Origin: Alphaproteobacteria bacterium
GTDB taxonomy: Bacteria > Pseudomonadota > Alphaproteobacteria > Puniceispirillales > Puniceispirillaceae
DNA: 11,105 nucleotides
Direction of reading: 5' to 3'
Assembly (NCBI GenBank): GCA_022425565.1
Contig: JAKMFG010000203.1
Location: 1 to 11,105 of the forward strand
Under the pieces are notes generated by a model. The model did not search any database, was not told the origin of the DNA, and saw only the letters and a program-made list of their open reading frames with translations. Positions 6,378 to 11,105 of this stretch are shown one piece after another. The position numbers and the translations under genes are program-made. How positions within the stretch are numbered: the stretch's first letter is position 1; each line of letters starts with the position of its first letter.

Positions 6378-7177
6378 CAGCTGTCCTTTACCAGAATGAG
6401 TTCAGTCGGGGCGAGAATGCCTGCCTCGATATGGGCGGCGAGATTGCGGAACTGGTCCGGTGCCTTGCCGGGTTCTGTTGGCGGCTTCGTTGCCAGAACA
6501 TGTTTGAAGAAACCTTCTGCCGCTGCTGTCTCGTCATGCTGTGCGGCAAGGGTAAATCCTGCCGCTTTGGCGGCCGCGAGATAGTCCTGCGGCGTGGCAA
6601 CCGCGCTCACATCTGCAGTGGACGCCCAGGGCATCGGAAAGCTCACAATGCCTTCGCCGACCTGCATCATGTCATAGATTCCAAAAATCCCGCCTGGGAC
6701 GAGCACCCGCGCCACCTCTGCCAGCAGCGCAGGCTTGTCATCGATGTTCATGCCTACATGAAGCATCATCGCACGGTCGAACGCGCCGTCTTCAAACGGC
6801 ATGTCGAGGGCGCTGCCATGGTGCAGGGTGACGTGCTGCTCCAGACCGCACCGCCTATTGAGATCGACTCCGGCGGTGATAAAACCGGCGGTCAGGTCGA
6901 TACCGGTTACGGCGCAACCCGTGTCGGCAGCAATGGCACGGGCCGGACCACCGGCACCGCAGCCGACATCGAGAAGGCGCATCGGCGGCTCCAGCGACAG
7001 CCTTCCGGAAAAGCGCCTTGTTGCTGCCAGGCCGCCAACATGGAATTCATCATAAGGTGCCAGAATCTCGGGTGTCAGCTTGCCGGTGTCATGTCCCTCG
7101 GCAGCAAGCGTGGCAAAGATCCGTTCGGCAAGGCCGCGCCCGCTATAATGCTGCTCGACGGCGTCGGGTGAGGTCAT
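6377..7177 (-). CDS. Class I SAM-dependent methyltransferase
   Basis: A 266-residue protein with a UbiE/Methyltransf_11-type Rossmann fold. Motif I is LLDVGCGAGGPAR (68-80), motif II is GIDLT (92-96), the adenine-binding region is ALDMPFEDGAFD (123-134) and the post-motif is LLAEVARVLVPGG (151-163). The stretch about a third of the way in resembles the sarcosine/dimethylglycine and sterol/tocopherol methyltransferase groups, but the acceptor cannot be assigned. The start at 7177 has a good Shine-Dalgarno (GGAGA, about 7 bases upstream on the minus strand). It is the first gene of an operon with the PanE-like reductase and diverges from the DUF2306-like gene. The two share a short intergenic region of between 16 and 127 bases, depending on the start chosen for the neighbour. 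Confidence 0.87.
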   Translation of the reverse strand: MTSPDAVEQHYSGRGLAERIFATLAAEGHDTGKLTPEILAPYDEFHVGGLAATRRFSGRLSLEPPMRLLDVGCGAGGPARAIAADTGCAVTGIDLTAGFITAGVDLNRRCGLEQHVTLHHGSALDMPFEDGAFDRAMMLHVGMNIDDKPALLAEVARVLVPGGIFGIYDMMQVGEGIVSFPMPWASTADVSAVATPQDYLAAAKAAGFTLAAQHDETAAAEGFFKHVLATKPPTEPGKAPDQFRNLAAHIEAGILAPTELILVKDS

Positions 7178-7193
7178 GTCGTGTCTCCGATAG

Positions 7194-7697
7194 ATGCGCC
7201 AGCCATGTCACGCAGGCCGTACCAAGAGCATAGCAATCTTGTGCCTGATGGTAAGTGGATACTATGATGCCGCTTTGCGAACCCATCTGATTTATCCCAC
7301 GACATTGGACCCGCTTCTCTCGGCCCAGCAGCCGATCCCCGTGCATGCGATTGCCGCACTGCTGGCCATAGTGCTTGGCGGATTCCAGCTCTGGGGTCCA
7401 AAGGGAACCCGCAACCACCGGATGCTGGGATATATCTGGGTCGGGTTGATGGCAATCGTCGGTTTTTCAGGGTTCTTCATCCATGGTCTCAGGCTGGTCG
7501 GACCCTTCAGCCCCATTCATCTGCTGTCCGCCAACACCCTTGTCAGCCTGTGGCATGCCATCCGCGCGGCGCGGCGCGGTGACATCAGGCGGCATCGCAA
7601 GACAATGGTGGTGCTGTTCTGGATGGCGCTGATCCTGACCGGGTTTTTCACCTTCTGGCCGGGCCGGGTGATGCATCAGGTGGTGACGGGGGCATGA
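7194..7697 (+). CDS. DUF2306-like small membrane protein, start uncertain
   Basis: Up to 167 residues with about four hydrophobic segments (near 51-66, 79-97, 105-122 and 137-155, counting from the ATG at 7194). The pattern NHRMLGYIWVGLM, FSPIHLLSA, RRGDIRRHRKTM and FFTFWPGR matches the DUF2306 family of predicted membrane proteins, whose function is unknown to me. Several His residues (51, 75, 97, 109, 121, 134) sit in or at the ends of helices and could bind haem b; that is inference. Possible starts are ATG 7194, ATG 7248, TTG 7275 and TTG 7305. Family resemblance begins only around LDPLLSAQQPIPVHA, encoded from TTG 7305. A promoter-like site at 7239-7268 would exclude the first two. None has a clear Shine-Dalgarno site. 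It ends 23 bases before the dehalogenase-like gene, so the two are probably co-transcribed. Confidence 0.75.
   Translation: MRQPCHAGRTKSIAILCLMVSGYYDAALRTHLIYPTTLDPLLSAQQPIPVHAIAALLAIVLGGFQLWGPKGTRNHRMLGYIWVGLMAIVGFSGFFIHGLRLVGPFSPIHLLSANTLVSLWHAIRAARRGDIRRHRKTMVVLFWMALILTGFFTFWPGRVMHQVVTGA
7239..7268 (+). promoter_or_regulatory. Sigma70-like promoter inside the 5' end of the DUF2306-like frame
   Basis: TTGTGC (7239-7244) and TATGAT (7263-7268) with an 18-base spacer give the same arrangement as the promoter at 1233-1262. The predicted start is near 7275. If it is real, translation of the membrane protein must begin at TTG 7275 (essentially leaderless) or TTG 7305, not at the upstream ATGs. 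Confidence 0.4.
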
Positions 7698-7720
7698 ACC
7701 GGCGCTAGGCTTTCCGGACC

Positions 7721-9034
7721 ATGAAGACGGATCGCGAAGCGCCACAGACAGCCAGTAAAAAGACCGCCAGTGACAAGACTGGCAGTGACAAGACTGGCAG
7801 TGACAAGACTGGCAGTAAAAAGACGGGCAGTAAAAACACGGGCAGCAACCGACCTGACAGCCGCATTTCCAAAATGGATCGGGCTGCCGGCTTCGAGATT
7901 GGCCCGGATTTCACGCGGTTCGACCAGATCAACGATATTTTCTCGCGTGCCTTCTGGGACGACCGGGTGAAGAGCGTCGACACCGACGCCTTTTTCGACA
8001 GCTATCGCCGCGCGCCGGCCCCGCGCCGCGCCGACGGTTTCACACAGCGTGACTTTGCCTTCCGGAACGCGGCCTGGGCGATTTCCGACATGGTCTCGGA
8101 ACGCGGCGGCGACCGCGGTTTGCGCGAAGGGTTTCAGGCGCTGATCGAGCCTGCCGTGCCAATCGCGCCGGACGCGGTGCCGCTTGCCACCGCGGCCGAG
8201 GAGAGCCGATCGATCAAGGCCGTCGCAAAGCGGTTTGGTGCGGATCTTGTCGGCATTGCCGAAATCGACCTTCGCTGGCATTACGCGACGAGAGTGGATG
8301 TGCGCGATTTCAGCAAGGCACCGAACGAGCTTCCGGACGGCATGACCCATGTCATCGTGATGGCGCATGAAATGGCACCGGAGCTGGTCGCCACCTATCC
8401 CTCGGCACTGGCCGGAGCTGCCACCGGCATGGAATATTCGCATGAGGCTGCCATCGCCATCCAGCTGGCAAGCTATATCCGCCATCTCGGATATGACGCT
8501 GTCGCCTCGATGAATGATACAGCGCTCGCGGTGCCCTATGCGATACAGGCGGGCCTTGGCGAATATGGCCGCAACCAGATGGTGCTGACGCCGGAATATG
8601 GTCCGCGTGTCAGATTTTCCAAGGTCTTTACATCACTGCCGCTTACGGCCGATACGCCGCGTCGCCTTGGTCTGCACGACTATTGCCAGAGCTGCACGCG
8701 ATGCGCCGATTCCTGTCCGCCGCGCGCGCTTCCTTTCGGTGGTCCAGAGGAGGGTGGTGACAGCCCGTCGACCATTCGCGGCGTGCGCAAATGGTCGGCA
8801 AACTGTGAGAAATGCTTTGGCTTCTGGGCCAAGCTCAGGAGTGATTGCGCCATCTGCATGCGGGTCTGCCCGTTCAACCGCAGCTATGACCGGTTGGCCG
8901 ACCGGCTGTGGCGATGGCTTGCAACAGGCCGCTGGCGACGTTTGGCAAGATGGTGGGCGGAGCGCTGGCCGGCCGAGCGGCGTTCGGCCTCGGACTGGTG
9001 GAAGAGGGCCGGTGACGGTAGTGGTGGCGACTAA
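7721..9034 (+). CDS. Reductive-dehalogenase-like (RdhA) corrinoid and 2x[4Fe-4S] protein
   Basis: A 437-residue protein. Residues 1-50 are a Lys/Ser/Thr/Gly repeat. Residues from about 160 to 310 match the corrinoid-binding nitroreductase-like core of RdhA proteins (SYIRHLGYDAVASMND, YAIQAGLGEYGRNQMVLTPE). Two ferredoxin-type clusters follow: C322xxC325xxC328xxxC332P, then C362/C365, C376xxC379xxxC383P. Y239, N265 and R298 are spaced 26 and 33 apart, as I recall for PceA Y246, N272 and R305. Known relatives use cobalamin and reduced iron-sulfur clusters to remove halide from organohalides. There is no Tat signal (no RRxFxK), so it should be cytoplasmic, and no C-terminal flavin/ferredoxin reductase part as in self-sufficient catabolic enzymes. 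The last 50 residues are Trp/Arg-rich. QueG is a relative, but the second cluster motif with its FGFW segment fits RdhA better. ATG 7874 (residue 52) is an alternative start that would skip the repeats. The substrate is unknown. Confidence 0.8.
   Translation: MKTDREAPQTASKKTASDKTGSDKTGSDKTGSKKTGSKNTGSNRPDSRISKMDRAAGFEIGPDFTRFDQINDIFSRAFWDDRVKSVDTDAFFDSYRRAPAPRRADGFTQRDFAFRNAAWAISDMVSERGGDRGLREGFQALIEPAVPIAPDAVPLATAAEESRSIKAVAKRFGADLVGIAEIDLRWHYATRVDVRDFSKAPNELPDGMTHVIVMAHEMAPELVATYPSALAGAATGMEYSHEAAIAIQLASYIRHLGYDAVASMNDTALAVPYAIQAGLGEYGRNQMVLTPEYGPRVRFSKVFTSLPLTADTPRRLGLHDYCQSCTRCADSCPPRALPFGGPEEGGDSPSTIRGVRKWSANCEKCFGFWAKLRSDCAICMRVCPFNRSYDRLADRLWRWLATGRWRRLARWWAERWPAERRSASDWWKRAGDGSGGD
7754..7858 (+). 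repeat. 15-bp in-frame tandem repeat, seven units
   Basis: Seven units of 15 bases start at 7754, 7769, 7784, 7799, 7814, 7829 and 7844. The second to fourth are identical (AGTGACAAGACTGGC); the others differ at a few positions. They encode the pentapeptide S-[D/K]-K-T-G and variants. Each unit is five codons, so gain or loss of units keeps the frame. The perfect central copies point to recent expansion. Confidence 0.95.
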
Positions 9035-10140
9035 AGCCCGAGTTCGCCCGCCATCCTGTCGATGGTGGCGCATTGCCAGGCGACATGATCGGTTGTCGGC
9101 TGCTGCTCGATGAATTTCGGCAGGAACGGATCGGCAAGCTCGCTTTCCATACCGGCAAGCCCCTCGACCACACGGTGCCCGCAAAAGGGAACATAGGCCT
9201 CTGAATAACCACCCTCATGGACCGCAACCACGCGGCCGTCGCACAGCCTGTCGGCAGCCTGCATGACCATCGCTGTCATCTCGGCATAGGTCGAAGACAG
9301 GCAGGACATGCGCGCCAGCGGGTCGGTATGGGCTGCATCAAGCCCGTTGGCGATGATGATGACATCCGGCTGGAAATCATCGATCAGCGGCACCACCACA
9401 CGGCGCATGGCATAGAGGTAGGCCTCGTGCCCGCATCCCGCCGGCAGTGGCAGGTTGGTGTTGGCACCCTTGCCGGCACCGGTACCGCGGTCTTCCAGCC
9501 CGGCATAGCCGGTCGGGAACATGTTGGCCTGGTGGATCGACAATGTGTGGACGTCCGGATCTTCATAGAAAATAGCCTGCGACCCGTTCCCGTGATGAAC
9601 ATCCCAGTCGAGAATGAAAAACCGCTCTGCCAGCCCGGCCGCACGCGCGGCGGCGATGGCGATCGGAATATTGGCCAGCAGACAGAACCCCATCGCGCCG
9701 TCTGCAAGGCAATGATGCCCGGGTGGGCGGGTCAGCGCATAGGCGGTGTCATATTCGCCTCGAAGGACCGACAATAGCGCCTCGCGGGCCAGTCCGGCTG
9801 ACTGGCAGGCAATCTCGAATGAGCCATGCCCGAACGGTGCGGAAATGCCGAGCATGCCGCCGCGCTTGTCGCTCAGCGCCTTGAATTCGGCGAGATAGCC
9901 GGCGTCATGTACTGCGCCGATCTCGGTGGCGCTTGCCGGGTCGGCATCGCGCTGCGCCAGTTGCGACAGCAGGCCCGACCGGTCCATCAGATTGCGCATG
10001 CGCCGTTTTGATTCCGGGCTTTCCGCATGGCCGCCTGCTGCCATCGGCTGAAGCCAGCCGCCGACCGGGGCGGTCAGGACCGCCTCGCCAGTGGTGTGCC
10101 AGAAACAGGCCTCGGAGAGAAAGAAAGCGGATTTACGCAT
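9031..10140 (-). CDS. Histone-deacetylase-family amidohydrolase (acetylpolyamine amidohydrolase-like)
   Basis: A 369-residue zinc hydrolase of the arginase/deacetylase fold, of usual bacterial length. RPPGHH (138-143) supplies the catalytic His pair. DWDVHHGNG (178-186) gives zinc ligands D180 and H182. NGLDAAHTDPLARM (265-278) gives the third ligand D268, and EGGY (309-312) supplies the transition-state tyrosine Y312. All catalytic residues are present. Bacterial members deacetylate acetylpolyamines or other N-acetyl or short-acyl amides; they have no histone role. The start has a strong AGGGAG Shine-Dalgarno. It lies 21 bases downstream of the TRAP permease stop on the same strand, implying one operon and a possible link between uptake and deacetylation. 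Its stop codon overlaps that of the convergent dehalogenase-like gene over bases 9031-9034. Confidence 0.92.
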   Translation of the reverse strand: MRKSAFFLSEACFWHTTGEAVLTAPVGGWLQPMAAGGHAESPESKRRMRNLMDRSGLLSQLAQRDADPASATEIGAVHDAGYLAEFKALSDKRGGMLGISAPFGHGSFEIACQSAGLAREALLSVLRGEYDTAYALTRPPGHHCLADGAMGFCLLANIPIAIAAARAAGLAERFFILDWDVHHGNGSQAIFYEDPDVHTLSIHQANMFPTGYAGLEDRGTGAGKGANTNLPLPAGCGHEAYLYAMRRVVVPLIDDFQPDVIIIANGLDAAHTDPLARMSCLSSTYAEMTAMVMQAADRLCDGRVVAVHEGGYSEAYVPFCGHRVVEGLAGMESELADPFLPKFIEQQPTTDHVAWQCATIDRMAGELGL

Positions 10141-10161
10141 GCGTTTCTCCCTTGCTGATGA

Positions 10162-11105
10162 CTAGCCGCTCGCGGCCTGCGGCGCATCGGGTTTCGTGGT
10201 TGCGCGATGCCATGCCAGCAGGCCGATGCCTGCAACGGCGGCGGCCCCGTAAACAGCAACATCGCCGGCCAGAAGCAAAGCGGCGGCGGCAAGTCGTGCC
10301 GCCACCTCCCACAATGGCAGCGGGGCACGATCGAAGCGCGCCAGTGCGCTTGCCAGCAGAACAAGTGCCAGAAGCATCCGCAGGATCAGGACGCCAAGCG
10401 CACCAAGATCGACGGTGCCGTCATAGCCCGGAAGATAGGTTTTGGTGCCGGTCACTGTCGGGTCGATGAAAGCGGCCTCGATCAGCAGAATGTCCGGATA
10501 GAAGGCAAAGACGAACGGGATCACAAACATGACGATGCCGATCCGCACCGCCGCCACACCCGTCATCATCGGGTCTTCCTTGGTAATGCTGGCAGCGGCA
10601 AAGGCGGCCAGCGCCACAGGCGGGGTAATCGCCGAGGCGACGGCGAAGTAGAAGATAAACATATGCGCGGTGAAGACCGCGATGCCGAGGCCGGCCAGCA
10701 CCGGCCCCATCAGCAACGCGACATTGATATAGGCTGGCACCGCCGGCATTCCCATGCCGAGAACCACGGCCAGCATCATTGTCAGTGCCAGCGCAATGAG
10801 CTGGAAGAGAAACGAGCCTCCATCCCCGAGATTGAGCGATTTCAGCCAGGTCAGCACATCCAGCGAGATGAAGACCGGCAGGCCGGTGAATTTCAGGCAG
10901 AAATCGATGATCGAGACGGCGAGGAACATCAGATAGAGGGTCGAGATCAGAATGCCGGCATTCGACAGCGCATCGATCAGCCGTCGCGGCCGCGCGCGCA
11001 TCTCCGGATCAAGGAACAGCAGGATCATCAGCAGTATCACCGCCCACCAGCCGGCGCTGCCGGCGTCGCCCGCCGAATTCTGGATGATGCCGAACAGCCA
11101 TGGCA
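10162..11105 (-). CDS. Fused TRAP-type transporter permease, C-terminal part
   Basis: The frame is open from the window edge (reading PWLFGIIQNSAG at 11103-11068) to TAG at 10162-10164, about 314 residues, so the N-terminal part lies outside. A GTG at 11040 is internal, not the start. Repeated hydrophobic helices surround the strongly conserved DctM-type region: GMGMPAVPAYINVALL, then FYFAVASAITPPVALAAFAA and DPMMTGVAAVRIG. This wording is typical of the fused 4TM/12TM permeases that work with TAXI-type solute receptors (DctQ and DctM parts in one chain) and use a Na+ or H+ gradient to import organic acids or similar solutes. The final 90 residues hold further membrane segments and a short charged tail. 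The receptor gene should lie upstream, beyond the window. The HDAC-like gene follows after 21 bases. Confidence 0.88.
   Translation of the reverse strand, partial: PWLFGIIQNSAGDAGSAGWWAVILLMILLFLDPEMRARPRRLIDALSNAGILISTLYLMFLAVSIIDFCLKFTGLPVFISLDVLTWLKSLNLGDGGSFLFQLIALALTMMLAVVLGMGMPAVPAYINVALLMGPVLAGLGIAVFTAHMFIFYFAVASAITPPVALAAFAAASITKEDPMMTGVAAVRIGIVMFVIPFVFAFYPDILLIEAAFIDPTVTGTKTYLPGYDGTVDLGALGVLILRMLLALVLLASALARFDRAPLPLWEVAARLAAAALLLAGDVAVYGAAAVAGIGLLAWHRATTKPDAPQAASG

Noticed and set aside
7721..9034. Epoxyqueuosine reductase (QueG)
   Set aside because: The second cluster region (KWSANCEKCFGFWAKL, then CAICMRVCP) and the Tyr/Asn/Arg spacing fit RdhA-type proteins better, and no queuosine genes are nearby. 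Distant relationship is not excluded.

Overview
The window looks like chromosomal DNA of a GC-rich alphaproteobacterium. A marine heterotroph of the SAR116/Rhodobacterales sort is my best guess, from the mix of a fused TRAP permease, a DadA-like oxidoreductase, an HDAC-like amidohydrolase and a reductive-dehalogenase-like protein. The taxonomy is inferred, not shown. There are no tRNA or rRNA genes, IS elements, phage genes or CRISPR arrays. Ten protein genes are intact or run off the edge, and one is broken.

Layout. A LysR-type regulator (12-926, +) runs at its stop codon into six 11-bp tandem repeats. The roughly 400-bp gap that follows holds a candidate structured RNA with a strong intrinsic terminator, then a sigma70-like promoter overlapping a palindrome. 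That promoter faces a VOC/glyoxalase-like gene (1336-1652) broken by an internal deletion and frameshift. A second promoter-like site, overlapped by an inverted repeat, precedes a polytopic permease (1758-3098, +). Next come a persulfide dioxygenase-rhodanese fusion (3165-4181, +) and a DadA-type FAD amine/amino-acid oxidoreductase (4185-5441, +), in a tight same-strand series. Tail to tail with these lies a two-gene minus-strand operon: a class I SAM methyltransferase (7177-6377) overlapping a PanE/ApbA-family reductase (6377-5445).

Divergent from the methyltransferase is a short DUF2306-like membrane protein (to 7697, +), followed after 23 bp by a reductive-dehalogenase-like corrinoid/2x[4Fe-4S] protein (7721-9034, +). 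The stop codons of that gene and of a minus-strand HDAC/acetylpolyamine-amidohydrolase gene (10140-9031) overlap. The HDAC-like gene lies directly downstream of the C-terminal part of a fused TRAP-type permease (from 11105 to 10162, -), whose beginning is outside the window.

How the genes may work together. The persulfide dioxygenase and permease suggest sulfur or thiol metabolism with export or uptake of an anion. The TRAP permease and HDAC-like enzyme suggest uptake and deacetylation of an acetylated compound, such as an acetylpolyamine. The most unusual item is the reductive-dehalogenase-like protein. It has no Tat signal and no fused flavin/ferredoxin reductase domain. It carries a Lys/Ser repeat at the N-terminus and a Trp/Arg-rich C-terminus, and it sits beside a His-rich membrane protein that could be its electron-transfer partner. 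It keeps a Tyr-Asn-Arg set with the residue spacing I recall for PceA. All functional links are inferred from gene order.
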